Positions 11,401 to 26,864 of a DNA stretch of 64,000 nucleotides are shown here, in pieces. The position numbers and the translations under genes were made by a program. Source of the DNA: Nocardia nova (GTDB taxonomy: Bacteria; Actinomycetota; Actinomycetes; Mycobacteriales; Mycobacteriaceae). Location: NCBI RefSeq assembly GCF_002933465.1, contig NZ_PSZE01000006.1, positions 241,055 through 305,054 of the forward strand, written 5' to 3'. Position 1 is the stretch's first letter, and each line of letters begins with the position of its first letter. A model generated the notes under the pieces. That model was given only the letters and a program-made list of their open reading frames with translations, was not told the origin of the DNA and did not search any database.

Positions 11401-11847
11401 ACGCGTGAGTTCGGTGGTGGTGGCGAGTATCCGGCAGGTCTTCCAGATGCCGGATTCCGATCCCGTCGATCTGCATACACCACTGCAGGAGCTCGGCTTC
11501 GACTCGCTCATGGCGATCGAATTGCGGACCGTACTGGGGCGCGCGCTCGCACTGCCGATCGAAGCGGCTTTCGCCTTCGAATTTCCCACGGCCACAGCGC
11601 AAATCGCCGAACTCACCGCTCGATTGACCGCCGCACCGACGATCCCGCCCGAGCCGGCCGCCGAACCGGCGATGTCGGCATCGGCCACGGCAGAGCCGGA
11701 GCCGGAGCACCACGACGCGGCCGCCCCGCTCCCCGTGTCGTTCGACATCCCCGTCAGCACGACCCGCACTCCGCTCGACGGCTTGAGCGAATCCGATCTC
11801 ATCGCGCTGGCTCGCGCGGAAGTGGCTGCCCTGGAAGAGGTGCTGCG

Positions 11848-11851
<4 letters not shown>
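8477..11851 (+). CDS. PKS module: KS - AT(dead) - ACP
   Basis: 1124 residues; the ATG at 8477 follows a GTGAGGG ribosome site overlapping the end of the previous gene. The KS (about 40-460) carries Cys212 in TACSSSL, EAHGTGT and GHAETAAG. The AT region is short and divergent: its signature reads GVGVGEYV (near 651) where active ATs have GHSxGE, and the N-terminal GQG motif is not recognisable. A post-AT linker ending in LPTYPFQRRRYW is intact. The ACP has GFDSL near 1006, followed by a Pro/Ala-rich linker and a short acidic/hydrophobic tail, probably a docking element. There are no reducing domains, so the extension would leave a ketone. It depends on an acyltransferase in trans, probably the product of 19033-20364 (inference). 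The next gene overlaps it by four bases, so the two are coupled. Confidence 0.92.
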
Positions 11852-18125
<6,274 letters not shown>

Positions 18126-18129
<4 letters not shown>

Positions 18130-19031
18130 CCGTCTATCTGCACGGGATCTCCTACGCCGTCGGCGCCCGTGAGCCGATCGCCGGTCTGGAGCCGCTGCGC
18201 GAGGACCCCGCCATGCTGCGCGATATGCACGGCCTCGGCCTCTACCACTACTGCCGCACCGAACAGACCCCCCTGCAACTGGCGGCCGAGGTGGTCGCGA
18301 GCACTCTCGACCTGATCCCGGTGGATGCGGCGGAGATCGACCTGCTGGTCTACGCGTCGTCGAGTCCCGAAACGGGCGCCCTGGCCGGTGGTGAATTTCT
18401 GCGCTTCTGTGAGCGTTTCGGTCTCACTCGCGCCACCCCGATCGGCGTCACCCTCGCCGAATGCGCGAATTTCGGCAGTGCCCTGCGGATCGCGCACAGC
18501 TTGGTCGCCGCAGGATCGGCCCGCAATGTCCTGGTCGTCACCTCCGACGCGTGCCCGGACCCGCATGCCCGCATCCTGCGTGACGCGCTCTCGGTGCTGA
18601 GCGACGGTGCGGCCGCCTGCCTGATCACCTCCGCCGAACCGTCGCGGATCGAGGTGCTCGGCTCGAATCAGGGCACCAACCAGCTGATCCGCGTGGCGAA
18701 GATGCCGGCGCTGGCCGGGCTCACCAAACGCGGCCTGTCCCGCGCGGTCGCCGATATGCTCGACCGCGCCGGCCTGGATCGCGCCGACGTGCGGCGCATC
18801 ATCGCCAACAATGTCAACGAGGAGGCCGTGCGCTTCATGGCCGATTCGGCCGGACTCGACCACGACCTGTGCTATCTGGACAACATCGCCGACTACGCCC
18901 ACGTGCATTCGGCCGACAACCTGATCAACCTGCAGACCTATCTGGAGGACGGCGTCGCGCCGGGGGAGATCGTCATGACCATCAGCCACGGGTTCGGCAC
19001 CTGGGGCGTCGCACTGTTGAGGATCGGCTGA
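18126..19031 (+). CDS. KAS III-like (FabH/CerJ-type) ketosynthase or acyltransferase
   Basis: 301 residues, GTG start overlapping the PKS stop (GTGA), so translationally coupled. The thiolase fold is recognisable: LAECANFGSAL with candidate Cys113, and a C-terminal SHGFGTWGVALL matching the FabH glycine block. The FabH triad is altered: the His of the HQAN motif is replaced by Asn (ANNVNEE, 227-233), and the region of the catalytic Asn (GNTSAA in FabH) reads AHVHSADN (258-265), placing histidines there. FabH relatives with changed triads, such as CerJ, transfer acyl groups instead of condensing them. Because the adjacent PKS lacks a thioesterase, this enzyme may load the starter or release the chain. 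That role is inference from context. Confidence 0.8.
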
Positions 19032-19032
19032 C

Positions 19033-20364
19033 ATGCTCGCATTCGTATTCCCCGGTCAGGGCGCGCAATTCCCCGGCATGGGCAAGGCGCTGGCCGACAC
19101 CTACCCGGTCGCGCGCGAGGTGTTCGACCGTGCCGACGCGGCGATCGAATTCGGCCTCCGCGAGCTGTGCTTCGCCGGCGACCCGGTAGAGCTGGCCCGG
19201 ACCGAGTACGCCCAGCCCGCCATCCTGGCCACCAGTGTGGCGGCGTACCGGGTTCTGGTGTCCGAGACCGGTGTTCATCCGGTGGCCGTGGCCGGCCACA
19301 GCCTCGGTGAGATCACCGCCCACGTCTGCGCCGGCGCTCTCGACTTCGAGGCCGCGGTGCGCCTAGTGCGCCGCCGGGGCGCCTTGATGCAGGAGGCGGT
19401 GCCGCCCGGGGCGGGTGCGATGGTGGCGGTGATGGGTCTGGCCGCCGACGAGGTCGACCGGATCTGCGCTGCCGCAGCGCAATCCGAGGTCGTCGCGGTC
19501 GCCAACTACAACGGCGCGAGTCAGGTGGTGATCTCCGGGCACACCGGCGCGGTCGGCAGGGCACGGCAACTCGCCGAGGAACGCGGGGCGATCACCCGTG
19601 CTCTCGAGGTCAGCGCCCCGTTTCACTGCGCACTGATGGCACCGGCCGCGGCGGCCTTCCGGTCGGAGCTGGCCCGCGCCGAATTCGCCACCCCACGAAT
19701 TCCGGTGGTGGACGGCACATCCGGGAGTTGGCGAGCCGAAGCCGATCCGGCCGGCTCGCTGTCCGCGCAGATCTGCGCACCCGTGCGCTGGGACGCCGTG
19801 ATGGCCGGACTGACGGCGCGCGGCGTGCGGTACGTGATCGAAGCCGGGCCCCGCGCCCGTCTCACCTCCATGCTGCGGCGGTCGGAAAAAAGCATCGCCA
19901 CAACGCATTTCGGTGAGCCCGAGGATCTGGACGGGGTACTCGATCTGCTCGCCGACCGGCCGTGGTCGCGCCGCGAACTGGGATACTGGCGCCACGGCGA
20001 GCGAGGCGACCTGTATGCGCCCAGCACATCCGAGATCGTCTGGGCCGGTACCGACGAATCCGAGCAGATAACCGATGCGGCCTGGACCGTCCGTTCCGAC
20101 GGCTCCCGTCTCCGGCGTTACGGCGCGATGGCGGTGATCACGGCGGACAACGCGCTGCACACCTTCGATCCGGCGACGTGGACGCCGCGCGAGGACGGAG
20201 CCTATCTGCGACGGGACCATCTCGCCGTCGAACACCCGGCCGGCGGCGGCGAGACCTTCGACCCGGCGGAATGGATCGTCGACCCGGCCGGAACCCTGCG
20301 CCGGCGCGACGGTTCCCGCGTCATCTGGCCCGACGGCGACGAATGGAGTTTCGCGACGTCCTGA
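19033..20364 (+). CDS. discrete (trans-acting) malonyl-CoA:ACP acyltransferase with a novel C-terminal tail
   Basis: 443 residues, starting one base after the previous stop. Residues 1-300 are a complete FabD-like acyltransferase: FPGQGAQFPGMG at the N-terminus, GHSLGE with the nucleophile serine near 93, and the APFHC motif that in FabD aligns with malonyl-specific enzymes. The two PKS modules upstream have AT remnants without the serine, so this enzyme is the obvious supplier of their extender units. The final 140 residues or so are not part of any AT I know. They contain three related units (about 345-361, 379-395, 414-430) with the pattern A-x-W-x-x-x-x-x-G-x-x-L-R-R, rich in Trp, Asp and Arg. 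This tail may be a docking module for the AT-less synthases (inference). Confidence 0.9.
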   Translation: MLAFVFPGQGAQFPGMGKALADTYPVAREVFDRADAAIEFGLRELCFAGDPVELARTEYAQPAILATSVAAYRVLVSETGVHPVAVAGHSLGEITAHVCAGALDFEAAVRLVRRRGALMQEAVPPGAGAMVAVMGLAADEVDRICAAAAQSEVVAVANYNGASQVVISGHTGAVGRARQLAEERGAITRALEVSAPFHCALMAPAAAAFRSELARAEFATPRIPVVDGTSGSWRAEADPAGSLSAQICAPVRWDAVMAGLTARGVRYVIEAGPRARLTSMLRRSEKSIATTHFGEPEDLDGVLDLLADRPWSRRELGYWRHGERGDLYAPSTSEIVWAGTDESEQITDAAWTVRSDGSRLRRYGAMAVITADNALHTFDPATWTPREDGAYLRRDHLAVEHPAGGGETFDPAEWIVDPAGTLRRRDGSRVIWPDGDEWSFATS

Positions 20365-20383
20365 CCGGTCCCATACGGTCGTA

Positions 20384-20593
20384 TTGACCCGCGAGGATCG
20401 CCTCGCCCGGGCGCTGGTCGCCGTGAATCCGGACCGGTCCGCCGAATCCGCCGAATCCGCCGATGCCGCAGCGGAATTGCTGGCGCTGCTCGACGGTCTC
20501 ACGCTCGCGGTCCTCACCGAACCCGATCGCATGCCACCGGCTCGCGCGCGCCGGATCGGGCGGGACTGGACCGACCGCTGGGCGGGCCGGTAA
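20384..20593 (+). CDS. short hypothetical protein at the end of the PKS operon
   Basis: A 69-residue frame opened by TTG 20384, 19 bases after the acyltransferase. It is Ala/Asp/Arg-rich and contains a short internal repeat (SAESAESADAAAE). No ribosome site or family is evident. Reading direction and spacing would fit the last gene of the PKS operon, but a chance frame in high-GC DNA is nearly as likely. Confidence 0.35.
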   Translation: MTREDRLARALVAVNPDRSAESAESADAAAELLALLDGLTLAVLTEPDRMPPARARRIGRDWTDRWAGR

Positions 20594-20610
20594 CCGTCAC
20601 CCGGGCGGTG

Positions 20611-20829
20611 TCAGTGCACCCGTGAGGAGTCCGGAATCAGTCGGCCCGCCTCGACCAGAACACGCAAGGCGGCACGACGGCGTGGGCATTCGTCGGTGCG
20701 GCAGCCTCGGTGCATCTGCATGATCTGGTGGGCCTTCTGCGGGGTGAGGTCGAGCGGTTCCATCCAACAGGTACTGAACATGTCCACGGTGTAGTCGCCC
20801 TCCTCGATCCCTGCCTGACCATCGGCCAT
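20611..20829 (-). CDS. small two-cysteine actinobacterial protein of unknown function
   Basis: 72 residues, ATG at 20829. The C-terminal half (MHRGCRTDECPRRRAALR, then VLVEAGRLIPD) matches a pattern I recognise from small uncharacterised proteins of nocardiae and mycobacteria, with two cysteines five residues apart in a basic helix. It is divergent from the AraC-type regulator and ends close to the end of the convergent short frame at 20593. Possible roles include metal or DNA binding, but nothing shows which. Function unknown. Confidence 0.6.
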   Translation of the reverse strand: MADGQAGIEEGDYTVDMFSTCWMEPLDLTPQKAHQIMQMHRGCRTDECPRRRAALRVLVEAGRLIPDSSRVH

Positions 20830-20918
20830 CCCGTGCCGATGTCGGTCTGTCGAGATTATGCCCCCACTTTCGGGGGCCGGAATGTGCCGAACGGACCGAA
20901 TATTGGTAATTTCGGACT

Positions 20919-21956
20919 GTGGTTGGGATCGGTACGCCGTCCGATGTGTTACCGCGCGGCAGCGTCAGTGTGCGCATGATGGTGAGTGTCGGGCTCGCGC
21001 ATGGATTGGATGAACCGCTGTTATTGGCGGGCACCGGAATCGAACCCGCGGATCTGGCCGATGAACAGGTGCGAATGTGGCCGGATCAAGAATTCGCTGT
21101 CGCACGTAATCTGATTCGCGCGCTCGGCGATCGACCCGGGCTCGGCGTGCAGACCGCCGCGCAGGCGTCGCTCGGCAAGGCCGGCCTGGTCGGCCTCGCG
21201 GCCCTGGCCAGCGCGACCATGCGCGATGTGCTGAACATCGCGGTCCGCTATCAGGATCTGGTCTCGGTCGCGGCGCGCTATCATCTCGACGAGTCCGGTG
21301 GCGATGCGGTCGCGCTGGTTGCCGACGGCTCGGGAATACCCGCTGACCTGCGCGGATTTTTCGTCGAGCGTGAGGTGGCGCTGATCTTCGTGGCCGGCCG
21401 GGCGCTCGACGTAACCATCCCCGCCGTGCGGCTGGAACTGGAGCTGGACGCCGACCGGGCCGCCGCACTGGCCGAGTTCGCCTCGATCGACGCCATCCAC
21501 AGCGACTGCCCGCGTACCGCGCTGATCCTGCCGCGCTCGTTCCTGGATCTGCGCATGCCACATGCAGATTCGCATACCGCGAACCTGATCGAACGGCAGT
21601 GCCGCGAGGCGCTGCAGGTACTGCTGGACGGCGGCTGGAAGTTGTCGACGCTCGTCCGCGAGCGCCTGCTGCGTGAACCGGGTTCGGTGCCGTCGATGGC
21701 CGAAGTGGCCGCCGAGCTGCACATCAACGTCCGTACGCTGCGCCGCCAGCTCGCCGCCGAGGGCGCCAGCTTCCGTAGCCTGCTCAACACCGCGCGGGAG
21801 AGCACCGCGGCGGAGCTGCTGCGGGCCGGGGCGACGGTCGAGGATGTCGCCCGCCGGCTCGGATATGCGGAAACGGCTAATTTCACTCACGCCTTCACCC
21901 GGTGGATGGGGATGTCGCCGCGGGCATACCGGCAGTCGCTGACTAGAAATCGATAG
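20919..21956 (+). CDS. AraC-family transcriptional regulator (arabinose-binding-domain type)
   Basis: 345 residues from the GTG at 20919; alternative starts at ATG 20976/20979 would remove a poorly conserved N-terminus, and no strong ribosome site decides between them. The N-terminal two thirds resemble the OruR/ArgR-like sensor domain: an opening GLAHGLDEPLLLAGTG segment, then QASLGKAGLVGLAALAS. The C-terminus is the double helix-turn-helix: SMAEVAAELHINVRTLRRQL, then DVARRLGYAETANFTHAF and the family-typical RWMGMSPRAYR ending. Its ligand is unknown. It lies beside the PKS cluster and divergent from a small Cys protein; the 90-bp gap between them contains a GC-rich dyad (cccccactttcggggg), a possible operator. 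Confidence 0.9.
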   Translation: MVGIGTPSDVLPRGSVSVRMMVSVGLAHGLDEPLLLAGTGIEPADLADEQVRMWPDQEFAVARNLIRALGDRPGLGVQTAAQASLGKAGLVGLAALASATMRDVLNIAVRYQDLVSVAARYHLDESGGDAVALVADGSGIPADLRGFFVEREVALIFVAGRALDVTIPAVRLELELDADRAAALAEFASIDAIHSDCPRTALILPRSFLDLRMPHADSHTANLIERQCREALQVLLDGGWKLSTLVRERLLREPGSVPSMAEVAAELHINVRTLRRQLAAEGASFRSLLNTARESTAAELLRAGATVEDVARRLGYAETANFTHAFTRWMGMSPRAYRQSLTRNR

Positions 21957-21979
21957 CGAATCGTGTCCTGACGCGTATT

Positions 21980-21997
21980 CGGATTTCGGGAAATCCG
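21980..21997. terminator. small hairpin after the AraC-type gene
   Basis: A 7-bp stem (cggattt / aaatccg) with a 4-base loop lies 24 bases after the regulator's stop. There is no clean T tract, so termination is only possible. Downstream, 22000-22321 holds no convincing gene; its right end is AT-rich (tagtaaaatacctgttaacc, 22296-22315), the likely promoter of the FUSC/MarR pair. Confidence 0.35.
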
Positions 21998-22321
21998 GGT
22001 TTCGCGGTGCCCGCAACAATGTGTGGCACGGCGTTCTGGATAACTCACCGTACGCTTTTTCGCGAGCACATTCTGCATTCGCAATATGGCGACCGAATGC
22101 CGGCGAATTGCGCCGGACGGGATGGTGCGCCCGCCCTGTCCGGCAGGGAAACCGTTCGTTGTCGGTCTCGACGCCCCGGCCGAGGGCCGCCGGCTGTCCG
22201 GCCTCGCGCCGGGCTCAGGAGGAGGCCGCCGGGTGTCCGGTCGGCTGCCAGGCCGGGCCGTGCGGCGGGCCGTGAGTGGGCTCATACAGTTTCCTAGTAA
22301 AATACCTGTTAACCTTCTTGA

Positions 22322-24094
22322 GTGTCGCACCGTGCCCCATCCTCCCGAGCTGCCGGTATCCGCACCACCCTGCGGATGCTGTCGCTGCGCGGGGTGTTCC
22401 GGATGCGCCCGGTCGCGGACACCTGGTATCAGTCGGCGCTGTGCGCGCTGGTCGCGATCGGCGGGCCGGAGGTCGTGCTGCTGACGACCGGGCAGGTGCG
22501 GCTGGCCTTCTACACCAGCGCCGGCGGACTGTGCGCCCTGTACGGGCATGGCCTGCCGTATGCCGCCCGCGGCCGGACCCTGGCCTGGGTGGTGCTCGGG
22601 ATGTTCGCCGGCACCGCGGTCGCGTTGACCGCGTCGGCGCTGATCGAATCCGCGGCGGTGCGGGTCCTGGTGGTCGCGGTGCTCGCCGGGCTGTACAAGC
22701 TGGTCTGCGACGCCTCCCGGATGGGACCGCCCGGCAACATCATCTTCACCTTCGTGGTCTGCACCGCGGCCTTCATCCCGCAGCGGGCCGGACAACTTCC
22801 CGGCCACCTCGCCCTGATCCTGCTGGGCGGCCTCCTCGCGTGGTGTGTCTGCATGGCTCCGGCGCTGGTCCGCCCGCACGGGCCGCAGCGACTGGCCGTG
22901 GCACGGGCCCTGGAATCCACCGCCCGGCTGCTGCGGGTGCCACTGGGCGATGGCGGAGTGCCACGCGCCCGCCACGACGCCGCGGTCGCCGTGCAGGCCG
23001 GATGGACCGCGCTGTCCCGGGTGCCCGCGACCGCCCGTACCAGGGCACAACTCACCGCACTGGCCGGCCTGCTGGCTCGCGCCGAAACCCTTGCCGCCAC
23101 AACCAGGCCCGCCGGTCCCGAGTACCCGCTGTATCCCTCCGACGCCGAGAGGGACACCGTGGCATCGGATGTCGCGACGGCACGAGATCGACACCGAATC
23201 GATGCCCAGGTCGGCGCCGACACCCTCGACCGGTACGCCCGCGCTCTGCGACGCGGCCTCGCGGTGCCCCGGATCCATTGCGCCGCAGCCGAAGAGTCCG
23301 AGATTCGCGGTGTCGGCCTCGGCCGAACCGGCGCCGTCCGCGGTGCGACGTTGCGGCACGTGGGTCGTGCCTTCCTGCCCGGCGCCCCCGGACTGCCGCT
23401 CGCCACCCGCGTCACGCTCGGCGCCGCGGCCGCGGGCTGGATCTCGTTGGCGCTGGGCGTGAATCGTCCGTACTGGGCCGTGATGACCGCCGCGGTCCTG
23501 ATCGTCGTCAACACCGCGCAGTCGTGGCAGCGTACTGTGCAACGCGTGCTGGGCAATCTGGTGGGCGTCGCGCTGTTCACGGCGGTGGCGCCGTGGGCGC
23601 ACAGCGCCGTCGCGCTGGTGGTGATGGCGCTGGTCTGCCAGGTGATCGTCGAGGCCACCATCTCCCGGAACTATTGGGTCGCTTCGGTGTTCATCACACC
23701 GATGGCCCTGGCGATGGTGGAGTTCGCCACCCCGCGACCGGCCTCCGAGCTCGGACTCGATCGCTGGCTCGACACCTGTGTCGGTGCGGTGATCGCTGTC
23801 CTGATCTGTTTCGCGATCCCCAGTCGCCGGGTCACCGACGGGGTGGCGGCAGCACTGGGCGAACTCGATGCCGCGATCGGCCGTGCCCGCCGGGCGGTGG
23901 ACTCCGGCACCGCCGCACCGGCCGACCGGGCTCGGCTCGCCGCCGCCCTGATCGAGGTTCGCACCCGCGCCGATACCGCGGCGGGGGAATGGTGGAGTGC
24001 GCCGCTCCCCGACGAGCGCATTGTCGCCGCGGAACGCACCGGACATCAACTCCTGGATCGGCTGCCGGTCCGGACGTTGGCGGCGGTGTCGTGA
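22322..24094 (+). CDS. FUSC-like integral membrane protein (aromatic acid or efflux type)
   Basis: 590 residues from GTG 22322, weakly supported; the ATG near 22376 is an alternative. Two clusters of hydrophobic helices (about 30-185 and 360-490) flank a long soluble stretch of about 170 residues, the layout of FUSC/ArAE-type transporters, and the C-terminus is again cytosolic. The second membrane block opens with VTLGAAAAGWISLALGVNRPYWAVMTA, split here as VTLGAAAAGWISLAL and GVNRPYWAVMTA, typical of FUSC_2 domains. Its stop overlaps the start of a MarR regulator (GTGA), so the two form an operon and the MarR protein probably controls expression of this pump. Substrate unknown. Confidence 0.8.
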   Translation: MSHRAPSSRAAGIRTTLRMLSLRGVFRMRPVADTWYQSALCALVAIGGPEVVLLTTGQVRLAFYTSAGGLCALYGHGLPYAARGRTLAWVVLGMFAGTAVALTASALIESAAVRVLVVAVLAGLYKLVCDASRMGPPGNIIFTFVVCTAAFIPQRAGQLPGHLALILLGGLLAWCVCMAPALVRPHGPQRLAVARALESTARLLRVPLGDGGVPRARHDAAVAVQAGWTALSRVPATARTRAQLTALAGLLARAETLAATTRPAGPEYPLYPSDAERDTVASDVATARDRHRIDAQVGADTLDRYARALRRGLAVPRIHCAAAEESEIRGVGLGRTGAVRGATLRHVGRAFLPGAPGLPLATRVTLGAAAAGWISLALGVNRPYWAVMTAAVLIVVNTAQSWQRTVQRVLGNLVGVALFTAVAPWAHSAVALVVMALVCQVIVEATISRNYWVASVFITPMALAMVEFATPRPASELGLDRWLDTCVGAVIAVLICFAIPSRRVTDGVAAALGELDAAIGRARRAVDSGTAAPADRARLAAALIEVRTRADTAAGEWWSAPLPDERIVAAERTGHQLLDRLPVRTLAAVS

Positions 24095-24675
24095 CGACCG
24101 CCCCGACTCCGGCCGGCTCTCCCTCTCCGGTCCTCGAAAACGTTTCAGGGAACACCGTCGAGAACGCGGTAGCCGACGATGCCGTCGCCGAGGCGATGCG
24201 GCAGTGGGCGCGGGCCGCACCGGAACTCGATCTGCGTCCGATCGCGGTCATCGGCCGCATCACTCGCTGTGCGGCACTGCTGCAACAGGTCGCCGATGCA
24301 CCACTCGGCGACGAGGAACTGGCGCGACCGGAATTCGACATTCTGCTGGCGCTGCGGCGCGTCGGCGGTGAACTCACGCCGGGCCGGCTGGCGCGCGAAA
24401 CGTTCGCCTCACCCGCGGCGGTGACCAAGCGGCTGCGGGGGCTGGAAGAGCGCGGGCTGGTCGGCCGTCGGGCCGACACCAGGGACCGGCGGGTCTCCCA
24501 TATCGCGCTGACCGCGGACGGCCGCGCGCTGATCGATCGGCTGATGCCGCGACAGCTGGCCTACGAGGCCGGATTGCTGTCCGGACTACCGGACGACGAC
24601 CAGCGCGAACTCGCTCGCATTCTGGCCGATGTGCTGGTGCGGTGGGAGGGACGGTTCGGTGGACTGCCTCGCTGA
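24091..24675 (+). CDS. MarR-family transcriptional regulator
   Basis: 194 residues; GTG 24091 overlaps the stop of the membrane protein. The winged helix is clear: EFDILLALRRVGGELTPGRL, the recognition-helix region FASPAAVTKRLRGLEERGL and the wing RRADTRDRRVSHIALT. An N-terminal extension of about 30 low-complexity residues precedes it. MarR proteins usually repress a neighbouring efflux gene and release DNA on binding a small phenolic ligand, so autoregulation of this two-gene operon is likely (inference). Confidence 0.92.
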   Translation: MTTAPTPAGSPSPVLENVSGNTVENAVADDAVAEAMRQWARAAPELDLRPIAVIGRITRCAALLQQVADAPLGDEELARPEFDILLALRRVGGELTPGRLARETFASPAAVTKRLRGLEERGLVGRRADTRDRRVSHIALTADGRALIDRLMPRQLAYEAGLLSGLPDDDQRELARILADVLVRWEGRFGGLPR

Positions 24676-24763
24676 CTCTTTCGGCGGCCCCCGCTCATCC
24701 CGAGGACGCCCGCATCCGGTCGTATGACGAAGCGGACCGGATGCGGGTGGATTCGCCTGTGAG

Positions 24764-26137
24764 TCAGCCGTTTCCGACGGCCGAGAGCGGGCGGATCAGG
24801 GGAATGCCGTCGGATGCGACGGGTACCGGGACGCCGGCGAGTTTGTCGATCGCCGCGTAGTAGGCGGCCTCGTATCCGGCGCCCAACTGGTCGACGGAGA
24901 ACTTCTCCACCACCCGCCGCCGGCAGGCGGCCGCGTCGATCTCGTCGGCCGCGGCGATGGCCGCGGGGAGCTCGGCGGGATCGTCGCAGATGATGCCCGT
25001 GACCCCGTGGTCGACGACCTCTTCGACCGCGCCGCCGCGCAGGGCCACCACGGGGGTGCCGCAGGCCATCGCCTCTATCATCACGATGCCGAACGGCTCC
25101 TCCCATCGAATCGGGAACAGCAGGCAGCGCGCCGAGGCGAGCAGCAGCCGCTTCGCGATCTGGTCGGCCTCACCGAAGACGAAATCGGTGTCGCGCAGCA
25201 GCGGCCGGACCGCGTTTTCGAAGTAGGCCTTCTCCGGGGGTTCGTTCATCTTCGCCGCCAGCACCAGCGGGATCCCCGCCTCGTGTGCGGCGTGCAGGGC
25301 CAGATCGGGACCCTTGTAGGGGGCATAGCGTCCCAGAAACAGTCCGAAGTCCTGTTTGCGGGTCTGGAACGGCCATTCGGCGGGGCGGACCGTGTTGTAG
25401 ACGCGGCCGACCCAGTTGAGATTCTCCGCCAGGGAGCGTTGCCGATCGCTGATCGCGACGAACTGCGCGGTATCGGTCAGCGAGCTGTAGTACTCCTGCG
25501 CTTCCCCGTCGACCGGACCGTGCACGGTGACGACGGTGGGAATGCCGAGGGCGGAGTACATCGGAGCGTTGAGCGGACCCGCGAAGGTGTGGTCGTGAAC
25601 GACGTCGATCCGTTCGGTTTGCGCCAACTCGGTGATGATGCGCCGAACCTTGAGCGCGTTGAGCACCTCCGGGAACGGATCGCCGAGGCGTTCGGCGAGG
25701 ATGTCGTCCCATACCCGGATGAACCGTGCAGTAGTCCCGGAGCGGCCGGCGCCCAACAGGGTCACCCGGTGCCCACGGTCTACCAGTGCGTCCGCCAGTT
25801 GAGCCACCACGGCTTCGACGCCGCCGTAACCGGCGGGCGGCACTTCGAAGTACGGCGGTGCGACCATCACGATGTGCAAGGACGCGCCGGGTTCGTGGAG
25901 CCGGTAGATCAAGGATTCCGAGTTCGCCAGTGAAGCGTCCTCCAGTGAAGCATCCCCCAACGTGGTGCCGCGCAGGGCGCCGGCCGCGGAAGCGCCGGAC
26001 AGCGATGCGCCGGACAGCGATGCGCTGGGCAAAGAGGCCGAGTACTCCGATTCCGGATAGTGCGGGGAGTCGTCGTACTCGACGGGACTGGAGCCGGACG
26101 GGCCCGAGGAATCCGAGCCTGACGGGATACTGCTCAT
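24764..26137 (-). CDS. family-4-type glycosyltransferase with an unusual repeat-bearing N-terminus
   Basis: 457 residues. The ATG at 26137 has a strong site (GAGGAGG) eight bases upstream, so the long N-terminus is really translated. Residues 86-440 are a GT-B glycosyltransferase: HIVMVAPPYFEVPPAGYGGVE (acceptor domain start, split after VPP), HDHTFAGPLN, the GRYAPYKGPDL donor-domain opening and the E-x7-E signature (EPFGIVMIEAMACGTPVVA). The first 80 residues are Ser/Asp/Pro-rich and then show a run of five-residue units of ASLxG type (about 33-75) resembling pentapeptide repeats. Substrates unknown; relatives act in trehalose, sucrose or exopolysaccharide synthesis. Divergent from the ATP synthase-like operon. 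Confidence 0.85.
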   Translation of the reverse strand: MSSIPSGSDSSGPSGSSPVEYDDSPHYPESEYSASLPSASLSGASLSGASAAGALRGTTLGDASLEDASLANSESLIYRLHEPGASLHIVMVAPPYFEVPPAGYGGVEAVVAQLADALVDRGHRVTLLGAGRSGTTARFIRVWDDILAERLGDPFPEVLNALKVRRIITELAQTERIDVVHDHTFAGPLNAPMYSALGIPTVVTVHGPVDGEAQEYYSSLTDTAQFVAISDRQRSLAENLNWVGRVYNTVRPAEWPFQTRKQDFGLFLGRYAPYKGPDLALHAAHEAGIPLVLAAKMNEPPEKAYFENAVRPLLRDTDFVFGEADQIAKRLLLASARCLLFPIRWEEPFGIVMIEAMACGTPVVALRGGAVEEVVDHGVTGIICDDPAELPAAIAAADEIDAAACRRRVVEKFSVDQLGAGYEAAYYAAIDKLAGVPVPVASDGIPLIRPLSAVGNG

Positions 26138-26864
26138 GGTACTGCCTCCTCAACGTGTGAAGCTGCGACCAAGCATGGCGAGAGACCAGAAACCACCAGG
26201 CGTCTCTCGGGAACTTCGGTTTCCCTCATCGGGCGGGCCGGAGCGACCCGGTGGGTGATGTACCCAGCAGCAGCCACGGTAACCCCTCGGCAGTAAAATG
26301 TCCGGGAATGCCTGGTAGAACGCAAAATTTGTGCAACTGAGCCGAGGTACGCGGGCGGGATTGCCGAGCGGTAGGACATCGCGGCGGACCCTGTCGCCGG
26401 TCCTGCCAGGGGTGTCCGGGGTCCACGGCCGCCCCAGCGGCTTCGCACTCGGCCGCCAGGGGCGCACATATATCCAGGGACGCACATATATAAGGCATCG
26501 ATAGATCCGATGGATGGATCGATGAATTTGAATCCGGCAATTCGGGCATTTAAGACGAACTGCAATTACGACGCGCCGACAGATTTACGGTTTCATGGCA
26601 GAGTATTGACCGTTGATTTAACATTGCCGCGCCGCTGCGCGCGGCGTCCGAATGTTCCGTAAAACGCCCTCATTTGCAGGTCGTGCGGCGTAGAAAGTGA
26701 TAGCCGGTCGATGGCTGGACCCATTGTTCCGGAGTGTCCGGCGCAAAATTCAAGATCAAGTATATGAAGATCAAAAATGTTGCTACGCAAGAAGGTTGGT
26801 CTGTGTAAGCTGACCTCGATCACGACCTACTACGAGGTGGGATGGCGGCGATGGTGGTGTCGCA
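26138..26864. promoter_or_regulatory. 727-bp divergent intergenic region with repeated AT-rich motif
   Basis: No convincing gene lies between the glycosyltransferase (minus) and the Fo operon (plus). The stretch is clearly more AT-rich than the window, as expected for two promoters. The 11-mer cgcacatatat occurs at 26463-26473 and again at 26481-26491, 18 bp apart, followed by overlapping ATCGAT/GATCGATC-like palindromes (26498-26524). Short frames here have poor composition and no ribosome sites. The AT-rich part could bind an H-NS-like protein such as Lsr2 (inference). Confidence 0.45.

Noticed and set aside
26593..26823. 76-codon minus-strand frame between the glycosyltransferase and the Fo operon
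   Set aside because: No ribosome site, AT-rich promoter-type DNA and no recognisable features.
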